Source: Gemmatimonadota bacterium
GTDB taxonomy: Bacteria; Gemmatimonadota; Gemmatimonadetes; Gemmatimonadales; Gemmatimonadaceae
Length of the DNA stretch: 64,000 bases
Direction of reading: 5' to 3'
NCBI GenBank assembly: GCA_026387935.1
Contig: JAPLKU010000005.1
Span: 1 to 64,000 of the forward strand
This document shows, piece by piece, positions 34,093-43,263 of this stretch (position 1 is the stretch's first letter; every line of letters begins with the position of its first letter). The position numbers were made by a program, and so were the translations under genes. The notes under the pieces were generated by a model, which saw nothing but the letters and a program-made list of their open reading frames with translations, was not told the DNA's origin and did no database searches.

Positions 34093-37000
34093 GTGCGCAC
34101 TTCCGTCATCCGCAGTGCTTTCCTGGTAGCCAGCGTCGCGTTGCTCTCCATGCACGCCGCCGCTCAATCCAACGTCATCCGCAAGGACACCGCGGTCGTC
34201 AACCGCTCGCCGAACCCGCTCCTCTCGGAGTTCCGGTTCCGGTCCATCGGCCCCACGAGCATGGGCGGTCGCATCGACGACATCGCCGTGTACGAAAAAG
34301 ATCCGCGGATCATCTGGGTTGGTTACGCCGTCGGTGGTGTGTACAAGTCGATCAACAACGGCACGACCTTCGTGCCGGTCTTCGAGCAGTATGGGTCGGC
34401 CTCGATCGGTGACCTCGCGATCGACCAGACGAACCCCAACGTCGTATACGTCGGTACGGGCGAGCCGAACAATCGCCAGACGGCGTCGTTCGGCGACGGC
34501 ATCTACAAGACCACGGACGGTGGAAAGACGTTCAAGCACATCGGGCTGCGCGAAACGCAAACAATCGCGCGCATCGTGATCGATCCGAAGAACGCGAACA
34601 TCATCTATGTCGCGTCGCCGGGACACCTGTTTGGTCCGAACCCCGACCGCGGCGTGTACAAGAGCACGGACGCCGGCGCGACCTGGACCAAGGTGAAGTT
34701 TGTCGACGACAACACCGGCTTCACCGACATTGCCATCGATCCATCGAACTCGAATGTGCTCTACGCCGCGAGCTATCAGCGGCGGCGCACGGGCTGTTGC
34801 TTCAACGGCGGCGGACCGGGCAGCGCGCTCTGGAAGACGACAGACGCCGGCCGGACCTGGACGAAACTCACCGACGGGCTCCCGCCCGGGACGTACGGCC
34901 GTATTGCACTTGATGTCGCGCGCTCGAACCCGAACGTCGTCTACGCCGAAATCGAGACCGATGGCGGCGCTGACTCGGCGGCCGTCGTTGGCGGTGGCGG
35001 CGGCGGTGGTGGACGCGGCGGCTACGACTGGTGCACCAACGGTGGGCCGGGAAAGGGCTGGGGTCGAGGCGGTGCGGCAGCTGCTCCGGGCGCTGCGCCT
35101 GTCGACACGAACGCTCCACCCCCGGCACTCAGCAAGGCGCGCCCCGGCGTGTATCGCTCGGAGAACAAGGGGCGCACGTGGACACTGGTGAGCAACTGCA
35201 ACGGCCGACCGATGTACTTCAGTCAGATTCGCGTTGATCCGACAAATGACAAGACGATCTACGTCGGCAACGTGCGTGCGTCGAAGTCGCTCGATGGTGG
35301 CAAGACGTTTGTGGGCATCGACGAGCAGACGGGCTTCGGCAACGAGACGGTGGACAATCACGCGATCTGGATTGATCCGTCGAACCCGAATCATGTGCTG
35401 CGCGGTTCCGATGCCGGATTCGCCGTGAGCTGGGATCAGGGTCTCACCTGGGATTACATCCGCACGATGGCGACTGGCCTCGCCTACTGGGTCACGGCCG
35501 ACATGAACCGGCCGTACAACGTGTACACGGGGATGCAGGACAACGATGGATGGGGCGGGCCGAGTGCAGTGCGGAGCCGCGTGGGCATCCGCGACAATGA
35601 TTGGTTCCGCGTGAGTTTCGAAAACACGGGCGACGGATTCCAGACGGCTGTGGATCCGACCGACAAGAACATCGTGTACTCCGAGGCGCAGGATGGGCGC
35701 ACGGTACGCACGGATCTGAGCACCGGTCGCACCGTAAGCGTCCGGCCCGTGCCGCCGCCGGCTGTTGGTGCACCCACTGCGCCGGCTCCGGGTTCGTGCG
35801 TTGATGGGCGGATCATCGCGGCACCGGGCGCCGGTGGCCGCGGCGCGGCGGCGGGCGGCGGTGGTGGTGGTGGCGGACGCGGTGGACCGGCGGGCCCGGG
35901 CAATGTGGTGAATGGCGTGGCCGGCGAAGCGTACCGTTTCAACTGGAACACGCCGATCCTGCTGTCGCCGCACAATCCGAGCACGCTCTGGTTCGGCGGG
36001 AACCGGCTGTTCCGTTCAGACAGCCGCGGCGACATGTACGTGGCGAGCGCCGATCTCACCAAGCAGACGGACCGTTGCAAGATCACAGTGATGGGTGCGC
36101 CGGGTACGGCGCCGCAGCTTTCGAAGAACGATGGACACACGACCATCAGCACGATCATCTCGATTTCCGAATCACCCGTCGCGCGCGGCGTGGTGTGGGC
36201 GGGCACCGACGACGGCAACGTGCAAGTGAGCCGCGACAACGGCGCGACGTTCACCGAAGTCGGCAAGAACATCACCGGGCTTCCCGCCGGCGCGCTGTCA
36301 GGCGATAGCCCGTACTGGATTTCGCGCATTGAGGCGTCGCACTACGACGCCGGCGCTGCGTACATCGCGATTGACGGGCACCGTACTGACGATCTCAAGC
36401 CGTACGTCTATGTCACCCGGGATTATGGTCGGACCTGGGCGAGTGTGAGCGGCGGGTTGCCGCCTTTCGGCAACGTGCAGGTGGTGAAGGAAGATCCGAA
36501 GAACGTCAATCTGCTGTATGTCGGCACAGAGTTCGGGCTCTATATCTCGCTCGATGCGGGTAAGTCGTGGGAGAAATTCATGACCGGCTATCCCACCGTG
36601 CGCACCGATGACATTCTGGTGCATCCGCGCGACGGCGACCTGATCGTCGCGACGCACGGCCGAAGCCTCTGGATCGCGGACGACATCACGCCGCTGCAGC
36701 AACTGACGCCGCAGGTGATGGCGTCTGATGCGACCCTGTTCGACGTGCGGCCAGCGGTGGCGTACCTCGCGGATATCAAGACCGACATCTCGACCGGTGG
36801 TCAGCGGATTTTTGAAGGTGAGAATCCGGCGCGTGGGACGGCGATTCACTTCTATATAAAGGCCGCGGGCGACGCGAAGGTCACGATTTCCGATGCGACG
36901 GGCCGCGCGGTGTGTGAGAACACCATCAAGGCCCACGCCGGCATCAACCGCCTACAGTGGACGCTCGTGGCACCGCTGTTCAATGCGGCGCCGGGTGGTG

Positions 37001-37242
37001 GTCGTGGCGGTGGTCGTGGCGGACCGCCGGGCGGTGCAGCAGGGGCCGGTGCCGCCGGTGCCGCACCGCAGGCGGCTGCTCCGAATCCGAATGCCGGCAG
37101 CTGCATCGGCGCGACAGGTGGACGTGGCGGTGCAGGTGGCGGTGCTTCGCCAGGCAGCTACGTCGCGAAGCTCACCGTGAATGGAAAGGACTACTCCAAG
37201 CCGGTGACAGTACTCGAAGACAAGTGGATGAGTCCGAGATAG
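34093..37242 (+). CDS. Secreted Asp-box / sortilin-VPS10-like beta-propeller protein
   Basis: About 1049 residues. GTG 34093 is preferred because GGAG sits nine bases upstream and it gives a compact signal (VRTSVIRSAFLVASVALLSM then HAAAQ); an in-frame ATG at 34063 is the alternative. At least ten Asp-box repeats (S/T-x-D-x-G-x-T-W/F) run through the protein, for example TTDGGKTFKHIG, STDAGATWTKV, TTDAGRTWTKL, SENKGRTWTLV, SRDNGATFTEV and SLDAGKSWEKF. This is the sialidase/sortilin-like propeller arrangement. Three Gly/Arg-rich insertions interrupt it. The C-terminal 200 residues form a beta-sandwich-like region (FYIKAAGDAKVTISDATG). Such proteins are often called glycosyl hydrolases, but no catalytic residues can be assigned here. 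A hairpin terminator follows. Confidence 0.88.
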   Translation: MRTSVIRSAFLVASVALLSMHAAAQSNVIRKDTAVVNRSPNPLLSEFRFRSIGPTSMGGRIDDIAVYEKDPRIIWVGYAVGGVYKSINNGTTFVPVFEQYGSASIGDLAIDQTNPNVVYVGTGEPNNRQTASFGDGIYKTTDGGKTFKHIGLRETQTIARIVIDPKNANIIYVASPGHLFGPNPDRGVYKSTDAGATWTKVKFVDDNTGFTDIAIDPSNSNVLYAASYQRRRTGCCFNGGGPGSALWKTTDAGRTWTKLTDGLPPGTYGRIALDVARSNPNVVYAEIETDGGADSAAVVGGGGGGGGRGGYDWCTNGGPGKGWGRGGAAAAPGAAPVDTNAPPPALSKARPGVYRSENKGRTWTLVSNCNGRPMYFSQIRVDPTNDKTIYVGNVRASKSLDGGKTFVGIDEQTGFGNETVDNHAIWIDPSNPNHVLRGSDAGFAVSWDQGLTWDYIRTMATGLAYWVTADMNRPYNVYTGMQDNDGWGGPSAVRSRVGIRDNDWFRVSFENTGDGFQTAVDPTDKNIVYSEAQDGRTVRTDLSTGRTVSVRPVPPPAVGAPTAPAPGSCVDGRIIAAPGAGGRGAAAGGGGGGGGRGGPAGPGNVVNGVAGEAYRFNWNTPILLSPHNPSTLWFGGNRLFRSDSRGDMYVASADLTKQTDRCKITVMGAPGTAPQLSKNDGHTTISTIISISESPVARGVVWAGTDDGNVQVSRDNGATFTEVGKNITGLPAGALSGDSPYWISRIEASHYDAGAAYIAIDGHRTDDLKPYVYVTRDYGRTWASVSGGLPPFGNVQVVKEDPKNVNLLYVGTEFGLYISLDAGKSWEKFMTGYPTVRTDDILVHPRDGDLIVATHGRSLWIADDITPLQQLTPQVMASDATLFDVRPAVAYLADIKTDISTGGQRIFEGENPARGTAIHFYIKAAGDAKVTISDATGRAVCENTIKAHAGINRLQWTLVAPLFNAAPGGGRGGGRGGPPGGAAGAGAAGAAPQAAAPNPNAGSCIGATGGRGGAGGGASPGSYVAKLTVNGKDYSKPVTVLEDKWMSPR

Positions 37243-37261
37243 TTAGCGATAGAAACGAACG

Positions 37262-37298
37262 CGGGGCCGGCTCGAGGTGAGCCGGCCCCGTTTGCTTT
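37262..37298 (+). terminator. Rho-independent terminator
   Basis: A perfect 12-bp GC-rich stem (CGGGGCCGGCTC and its complement) with a 5-nt loop, gaggt, is followed by TTTGCTTT. It starts 20 bp after the stop of the Asp-box propeller gene and isolates it from the downstream M14 peptidase gene. Confidence 0.85.
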
Positions 37299-37368
37299 CA
37301 CGCATTAGATAGCTTGACGCAGGGTTGGTAGCTTCCGAACGTTGGTTAAACCCAAACAGCCACAAATA

Positions 37369-39717
37369 ATGACCAGCATTCGCCTGACCTGCGGCGCAGC
37401 CGTAGTCGCCTGCCTCGCCCTCGTTGCCGTTCCAGTCGCGGCCCAGAAATCCGCACTCCCCAGCTTCGAGCAGATGTACGGCTACAAGCCGGGCACCGAC
37501 CGCAAGCTGGTGAGCTGGAAGGAAGTCACCGGGTTCCTTACGGCGCTCGACAAAGCCTCACCGCGCGTCCAGCTCCACACGCTTGGCAAGACCGTGCTCG
37601 GTCGCCCATTCCTCGTGACGTTCATCTCGGATTCGGGCACGCTCGTGAACCTCGAGCGCTACCGCACGATCCAGCGCAAGCTGATGGACCCGCGCCTCCG
37701 CACCGCCAGTGACAACAAGGCCAAGCTGATCGCCGACGGGAAGAACGTCATCCTCGTCACCTGCTCAATCCATTCCACGGAAGTCGGCGGATGGCACACC
37801 TGCCTCAACCTCGCCGACTCACTCGCGCGTTCCGAGAGCGACGAGGCGAAACTGATTCGCGCCAACACGATCATCATGCTCGTGGCGAGCCAGAACCCGG
37901 ATGGCGTGGACATTGTCGGTGACTGGTATCGCAGCACGCTCGGCACGCCCGCCGAAGGCACCAACCCGCCCGAGCTCTACCACCACTACACCGGGCACGA
38001 CAACAACCGAGACTGGTACGCCTTCACGCAGCCGGAAACGCGCTACGTAGTGGATTCGCTCTACACCCCGTGGGATCCGCAGATCGTCAACGACATCCAC
38101 CAGCAAGGTGCAAATGCGGGCCGCATCTTCGTGCCGCCCTACATGGATCCGATCGAGCCCAATATCGATCCGATCCTCACGTCGAGCACCAACGCGATGG
38201 GCCTAGCGATGACGTGGACGCTCATCTCGCAGGGCTACACCGGTGTGGCGAACAACGCGAGCTATGATCAGTGGAGCCCCGCGCGTCAGTACTCGCTCGT
38301 ACACCGCGGTGCGCGCCTGCTCACCGAGACCGCGAGCGCGCGCCTCGCGACACCGATCGACATGCCCTTCGAGCGGCTCAGCACCGGCCGCGGCTACGAC
38401 GCACGCGAGGTAACCTGGAACTTTCCCGTACTCTGGCCCGGCGGAAGGTGGGGGCTCGAAGAAATCGTGAAGTACCAGACTGCCGCATCGTGGGCGCTCT
38501 TCACACACGCCGCACGCGACAAGCGCGCCTGGCTTGAGGCGTACGCAGCGATGGGCGACCGTGCTGTTGGCACAATGCCGGCATGGGGCAAGGATCCGTG
38601 GCCCAGTGCGTTCATCATTCCAAAGGCGCAGGCAAGTGCGAGTGCGTTGCAGCGGATGATCTGGACGCTGCAGCATGGCCAAGTGGAAATCCGTGAAACC
38701 ACGGCGCCGGTGTCGGCTGAAGGGAAAACCTATCCCGTCGGCAGCTACGCGGTGCTCGTGAAGCAGCCCTTCGGCGGCTACGGCAAGTCGCTGCTCGAGC
38801 GGCAGAAGTATCCAAACCTCTTCGAATATCCCGGCGGCCCGCCGAAGCGCCCATATGACGTGACCGCGCACACGCTCCCGCTGCTCTTCGGCGTAGAAGT
38901 CGCGACGTTCATGGGTGCCGAGCCGGCGACGGGGAAGGTCATTCCCGAGGTGAAGGAAGCGACGTTCACCGCGCCGATGCTTTCTGGCACGAGCAGCAAG
39001 CGCATCGGCATCTACAAGAGCTGGTCCGAGTCCATGGATGAAGGGTGGACGCGCTACGTGTTCGACACGTACAAGATTCCGTACACGTCGCTGCGCGACA
39101 AGGACGTGCGCGCGGGCAATCTCATTTCCAAGTTCGATGCGATCATTCTCCCTGACCAGTCACCGGCGGCCATCACGCGTGGCGTTGGCGCCGCGTACCC
39201 CGACTCGCTCAAGGGTGGACTCGGCGAGTCAGGCGCGGCGGCGCTCGCCGCGTTCGTCGAGGCCGGCGGCACCTTGATCACGTTTAACGACGCGTCGGAA
39301 TACGCGATTGAGACGATGAAGTTGCCGGTGAAGAACGCCCTCGCCGGCGCGAAGAACACGGAGTTCTATGCGCCGGGTTCGATTTTTGCGGTTGAAGTGG
39401 ACAAGTCGAATCCCATTGCGCGCACCTATAATGCGCCGGTGCCGGCGGTATGGTTTGAGAACAGCGCGGCGTTCGACGTGTCTGATCCGTCGGCCACCGT
39501 GGTCGCGAAGTATCCGGCGACCGGGAACTCACTGCTCTCGGGTTGGCTGCTGGGTGCGCCGAAGCTGAATGGCAAGGCCGCGCTTGTGGATGTCGCCAAA
39601 GGGAAGGGACATGTCGTGCTCTTTGGGTTCCGCCCGCAGTATCGCGGACAGACCGAGTCCACGCTGCCGCTCATCTGGGGCGCGATTCTGCGCGGTGATG
39701 CCGGCGTGCGCCCTTGA
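37369..39717 (+). CDS. Secreted M14 family zinc carboxypeptidase (second copy)
   Basis: A 782-residue exported metallopeptidase. ATG 37369 gives the signal peptide MTSIRLTCGAAVVACLALVA followed by VPVAAQ. The M14 domain has the zinc ligands in CSIHSTEVGG (about 140), the Asn/Arg substrate motif HDNNRDWYAF (about 213) and VNDIHQQGANAG (about 242). A glutamine-amidotransferase-like region follows (FDAIILPDQSP and FVEAGGTLITFND, about 590-640). The C-terminus is GKGHVVLFGFRPQYRGQT. The same layout is found in the larger M14 protein at 24-27 kb, but this one lacks the Gly/Arg-rich tail. The stop overlaps the TTG start of the DUF2779 gene by 4 nt (TTGA). Confidence 0.9.
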   Translation: MTSIRLTCGAAVVACLALVAVPVAAQKSALPSFEQMYGYKPGTDRKLVSWKEVTGFLTALDKASPRVQLHTLGKTVLGRPFLVTFISDSGTLVNLERYRTIQRKLMDPRLRTASDNKAKLIADGKNVILVTCSIHSTEVGGWHTCLNLADSLARSESDEAKLIRANTIIMLVASQNPDGVDIVGDWYRSTLGTPAEGTNPPELYHHYTGHDNNRDWYAFTQPETRYVVDSLYTPWDPQIVNDIHQQGANAGRIFVPPYMDPIEPNIDPILTSSTNAMGLAMTWTLISQGYTGVANNASYDQWSPARQYSLVHRGARLLTETASARLATPIDMPFERLSTGRGYDAREVTWNFPVLWPGGRWGLEEIVKYQTAASWALFTHAARDKRAWLEAYAAMGDRAVGTMPAWGKDPWPSAFIIPKAQASASALQRMIWTLQHGQVEIRETTAPVSAEGKTYPVGSYAVLVKQPFGGYGKSLLERQKYPNLFEYPGGPPKRPYDVTAHTLPLLFGVEVATFMGAEPATGKVIPEVKEATFTAPMLSGTSSKRIGIYKSWSESMDEGWTRYVFDTYKIPYTSLRDKDVRAGNLISKFDAIILPDQSPAAITRGVGAAYPDSLKGGLGESGAAALAAFVEAGGTLITFNDASEYAIETMKLPVKNALAGAKNTEFYAPGSIFAVEVDKSNPIARTYNAPVPAVWFENSAAFDVSDPSATVVAKYPATGNSLLSGWLLGAPKLNGKAALVDVAKGKGHVVLFGFRPQYRGQTESTLPLIWGAILRGDAGVRP

Positions 39718-41207
39718 GTTCGAAGTCGTCCCTCAGCAAGCGCGACGTTCTCTCCGGACTTCGGTGCCACAAGAAACTCTGGATTGAGTTTCACGAGCAG
39801 CAATCGCCCGAACTTGCCCACGACGCGGAAACGTTAATGCGATTCGCGGAGGGGCGCGTGGTGGGTGAGCATGCGCGCCGTTTCACCGGGGACGGTGTGA
39901 ACATCGCGCCCGGCCGAAACATCGATCCGGCCGGCGTGGACCAGCGCACCCGCGAGGCGATGGCGCGTGGGGAGTCGCGGATGTTCGAAGCCGGCTTCGT
40001 TGCTGGCGGCGCCAACTATCGCGCCGATATTTTTGAACGCGCGGGCGACGCGTGGGCCATCACCGAAGTGAAGTCGTCGAAATGGCCCGAGAAGGAACGT
40101 GATCAGCAGAAGAAGCTCGACCTGCATGTGCCCGACGTGGCCATCCAACGATGGGTCGCGGCCGAGGCGCATGTGAGTGTTGACCAGGCGCAACTGATGT
40201 ACCTGAACCGCGACTGTCGCCACCCCGACCTGTCGAATCTGTTCACGACGGTGGATGTGACGGGGAAAACGGAACCGATGGTGCTCGCCCTGCCGGCCGC
40301 CGTCGCGACGATGCACGCCATTCTGCGCGAGGCGGAGGCGCCCGACGTACCGGTTGGCGAGCAGTGTACCGATCCGGAGGACTGTCCGTTCTACGATCGC
40401 TGCCATGAACAGCTTCCGCCGCATCATGTGAGCGAGCTGTACTACGCAAAAAAACAGGCGAAGAAATACGAGGCCGAAGGCAAGACGATGATCGCCGACC
40501 TCACCGACGCTGAGGCGCCGAACGTCGCCGCCAAGCGCCAGGTCCGTGCGGTGAAGTCGGGAACTCGCATCGTCGAATCGGAGCTTGCGGCGGCACTCGG
40601 CCAGCTGAAGTCGCCCATTGTCTATTTCGATTTCGAAACCGTGCAACTCGCCGTTCCGCGCTGGCCGGGGTGCGGCCCGCAGGACATGGTGGCCGTGCAG
40701 TTCAGTGCGCATCGCGAAGGGTTTGCCGACAACACGCATCGGTATCACCTCGCGTCGCGTGGCGGCGACCCGCGCCCCGCGCTCATTGATGCGATGGTCG
40801 AGGCATGCGCGGGCGCTGCGAGTATCGTGGTCTACTACGAAGCGTTCGAGAAGTCGCGTATCAAGGAACTCGCTGAGTGGTTTCCTGAACGCGAAGCCGA
40901 GCTCATGGACGTGCACGACCGGATTGTGGACCTGCTGCCGATTGTGCGGGACCATGTGTACGACCCGGAGTTCCACGGGTCGTTTAGTCTCAAGAAAGTG
41001 CTGCCGGCGCTGGTGACGGATCTCGGCTACGCAGACTTGAACATTCGAGAAGGCGGCACCGCGACAGCCGGGATCTACAACCTGCTGTTCGACGAGTCGC
41101 TCGACACTGCCGCGCAGGATGCCCTCCGCGCCGATCTGCTCGCATATTGTGAGCGGGACACGGAGGCCATGGTGCGATTGGTGGGCGTCCTGCGGGACCT
41201 TGCATGA
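39714..41207 (+). CDS. DUF2779 protein: Cas4-like nuclease fused to DEDD exonuclease domain
   Basis: A 497-residue cytoplasmic protein starting at TTG 39714. The N-terminal half is Cas4/PD-(D/E)XK-like: Cys in LSGLRCHKKLW, the catalytic region ADIFERAGDAWAITEVKSS, and a cysteine cluster CTDPEDCPFYDRC that with the first Cys could hold a 4Fe-4S cluster. The C-terminal half is RNase H-like, with IVYFDFETVQLA (DxE, about 302), YYEAFEKSRIKEL and LLAYCERDTEAM. This matches DnaQ-type 3'-5' exonucleases and the DUF2779 family. It probably processes DNA in repair. It is coupled to a secreted peptidase gene with no obvious functional link. Confidence 0.82.
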   Translation: MSSKSSLSKRDVLSGLRCHKKLWIEFHEQQSPELAHDAETLMRFAEGRVVGEHARRFTGDGVNIAPGRNIDPAGVDQRTREAMARGESRMFEAGFVAGGANYRADIFERAGDAWAITEVKSSKWPEKERDQQKKLDLHVPDVAIQRWVAAEAHVSVDQAQLMYLNRDCRHPDLSNLFTTVDVTGKTEPMVLALPAAVATMHAILREAEAPDVPVGEQCTDPEDCPFYDRCHEQLPPHHVSELYYAKKQAKKYEAEGKTMIADLTDAEAPNVAAKRQVRAVKSGTRIVESELAAALGQLKSPIVYFDFETVQLAVPRWPGCGPQDMVAVQFSAHREGFADNTHRYHLASRGGDPRPALIDAMVEACAGAASIVVYYEAFEKSRIKELAEWFPEREAELMDVHDRIVDLLPIVRDHVYDPEFHGSFSLKKVLPALVTDLGYADLNIREGGTATAGIYNLLFDESLDTAAQDALRADLLAYCERDTEAMVRLVGVLRDLA

Positions 41208-41299
41208 CTGTCACGATGTTGCACGCGGCCTCGCGAAGCTGTTCGATATTGATGACCCGGTGAATCTCGTGCGTAGTGCACTCGAAGATGCGGGGACGC

Positions 41300-42640
41300 A
41301 TGCGGCGTAACTGGAGAATCGGCGGGTCGGCCATCATTGGTGTTCTCACCGGTGCAGTGGCGTGCAGCGGCGGCGAGCGCCCGCCGACGGACGCGACAGC
41401 CTCCACATCCTTTGCACGGATACAGGCGCAGGTGTTCGCGCCGTCATGCGCGTTTTCGGCCTGTCATGCCATAGGCAACACGAGCAACTCGGGACTCGTC
41501 CTCGCTGGTCCTGGGGTCTACGAGTCACTGGTCAATGCGGCCGTGACGCAACCGGTGGCGCGCGCCGACGGGCTCCGTCGTGTGGTGGCCGGGAAACCGG
41601 ATTCGAGTTTGCTCTGGCATAAGCTGAGCGGGTTCATCTCGAATCATCATGCACACGATTGGGGCTCGGCGATGCCGTACGCTGGTCAGTCGCTGACAGC
41701 GGGGCAGATCGAGTTCATCCGGCAGTGGATTGCCGGCGGTGCAAGCGCGACGACCGACAATGTGGATCCCGGGCTTCTCTCCGGCACGGTTGCGCCGCCA
41801 TCGTACGCACCGCTCGCAGTGCCATCAAACGGCTTTCAGGTGCGGATGACGCCGTACAGCATCAAGGCGAGCAGTGAGCGCGAAGTATTTCTGTATACAC
41901 CGGCCGGCAACACGCAGGAGACGTGGGTGAATCGCGTGCAGACGAACATGCGCGTGGGCAGCCATCACTTTGTGATCTACAGTTTTGCCGCGAACACGCC
42001 GTCGTTTTTCATTCCGCAGGCGAACGCATTGCGCGAGCTCAAGAACGCAGACGGCACGTACCAGCTCGGGACGCTGGCGGCGATGGGATACCACATCTTC
42101 TTCGCCGGCTCACAGGCCGCCGCAAGCGATTATACCTTTCCCGCCGGCGTCGCGATGCGCATTGCGGCGGGCGCGATGCTTGACGTGAACTCGCACTACG
42201 TGAACAGCACGACGAAAGAGATCACCGGTGAGGCGGAGGCGAACTTTTACACGGTGCCGGCATCGCAGGTGCAGTTCGAGGCACAGGCGTTGAACCTCGC
42301 CAATACGGATCTCACGCTTCCGGCCGGCCGCGACACGACCATCAAGAAGACGTTCAGCTTCATGAAGCTCACGCGCGTCGTGATGCTCACGTCGCACATG
42401 CACAAGCGCGGGATCAAGTTCGTGGTGCGCATAAGCGGAGGCGCCCGGAATGGCGAGCTCGTCTATCAGAATGACACGTGGGATCATCCCAGCATTCTCA
42501 CTCTCACCACGCCGCTCATCCTGCAGGCCGGCGAAGGCCTCACATCCGAGGTCACCTACCGCGGCGATCCGTCGAAGATCGTTCGCTTCGGGCTCACGTC
42601 TGAAGATGAGATGGATATCATCTTCGGCTATTGGTACTGA
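41300..42640 (+). CDS. Copper type II monooxygenase-like lipoprotein with N-terminal CX4CH domain
   Basis: A 446-residue lipoprotein (lipobox GAVAC); the start at ATG 41300 keeps a compact signal. Residues of about 30-150 form a cytochrome-c-like region with SCAFSACH (CX4CH) and MPYAGQSLTAGQIEFIRQWI. This region may bind haem or may be a degenerate relative. The second half resembles peptidylglycine alpha-hydroxylating monooxygenases. All six copper-ligand positions can be matched: HH in GSHHFVIYSF, His in VNSHYVN, HxH in TSHMHKRG and Met in EDEMDIIFGYWY. It therefore may be a copper oxygenase supplied with electrons by its own N-terminal domain. The next gene starts in a 1-nt TGATG overlap. 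Confidence 0.75.
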   Translation: MRRNWRIGGSAIIGVLTGAVACSGGERPPTDATASTSFARIQAQVFAPSCAFSACHAIGNTSNSGLVLAGPGVYESLVNAAVTQPVARADGLRRVVAGKPDSSLLWHKLSGFISNHHAHDWGSAMPYAGQSLTAGQIEFIRQWIAGGASATTDNVDPGLLSGTVAPPSYAPLAVPSNGFQVRMTPYSIKASSEREVFLYTPAGNTQETWVNRVQTNMRVGSHHFVIYSFAANTPSFFIPQANALRELKNADGTYQLGTLAAMGYHIFFAGSQAAASDYTFPAGVAMRIAAGAMLDVNSHYVNSTTKEITGEAEANFYTVPASQVQFEAQALNLANTDLTLPAGRDTTIKKTFSFMKLTRVVMLTSHMHKRGIKFVVRISGGARNGELVYQNDTWDHPSILTLTTPLILQAGEGLTSEVTYRGDPSKIVRFGLTSEDEMDIIFGYWY

Positions 42641-43263
42641 TGAACGCCGCCAGCATCAGGCAGCGGGCAAGAGCCCACCTCGCACAGGTCGATCCGGCGT
42701 TCGGCGACATCATTCGTCGTGTGGGTCGGTGCCCATGGGACGGATCGAGTGGGCACACGCATTTTGGGTTCGTGCTGCGCAGTATTGTCTACCAGCAGCT
42801 TTCGGGTGCGGCCGCGGGCACAATCTTCGGACGGGTCCAAGCGATGTACGGCGGACGCTCGCCGACGGAACCAGAGCTCCTCGCCACGCGCACGCAGCAA
42901 CTGCGCAAGGCTGGACTGAGTTCACGAAAAGTCGAGTACGCCAAAGAACTCGCCGCGCGGTCGCACTCAGGCGAAATCGCGCTGCACGAACTGCACACGT
43001 TGCCGGATGACCAGGTGATCGAGACACTCGTGCGGGTACGCGGCATCGGCCGGTGGACCGCGCAGATGGTGATGATGTTTCACCTCGCGCGACCCGACGT
43101 CTTTCCTGAACTCGATCTCGGAATCCAGAAAGGCGTGCAGAAACACCTCGGCCTCCGCCGGCTGCCGACGCCCGAGCGCACGGCAAAGGAAGGACTGCGC
43201 TGGGCGCCCTATCGCACGATCGCGGCCTGGTACCTCTGGCGAAGCCTCGAGCTGCCAGCATGA
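42640..43263 (+). CDS. DNA-3-methyladenine glycosylase, AlkA-type (HhH-GPD)
   Basis: A 207-residue base-excision repair glycosylase. It starts at ATG 42640 in a TGATG overlap with the upstream gene. The helix-hairpin-helix is VRVRGIGRWTAQMVMMF (about 131-147), followed by the catalytic aspartate in FPELDLGIQKG (Asp159). The N-terminal FGFVLRSIVYQQLSGAAAG is the usual AlkA/MAG substrate-pocket helix region. The size matches the short bacterial MAG/AlkA forms without the N-terminal AlkA domain. It removes alkylated purines from DNA. Its stop overlaps the start of the epimerase gene (ATGA). Confidence 0.9.
   Translation: MNAASIRQRARAHLAQVDPAFGDIIRRVGRCPWDGSSGHTHFGFVLRSIVYQQLSGAAAGTIFGRVQAMYGGRSPTEPELLATRTQQLRKAGLSSRKVEYAKELAARSHSGEIALHELHTLPDDQVIETLVRVRGIGRWTAQMVMMFHLARPDVFPELDLGIQKGVQKHLGLRRLPTPERTAKEGLRWAPYRTIAAWYLWRSLELPA

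Noticed and set aside
34075-35973. A 632-codon open frame antisense to the Asp-box propeller gene
   Set aside because: Its composition (Arg, Val, His, Ala) is typical of antisense frames in high-GC DNA, and the opposite strand encodes ten Asp-box repeats.
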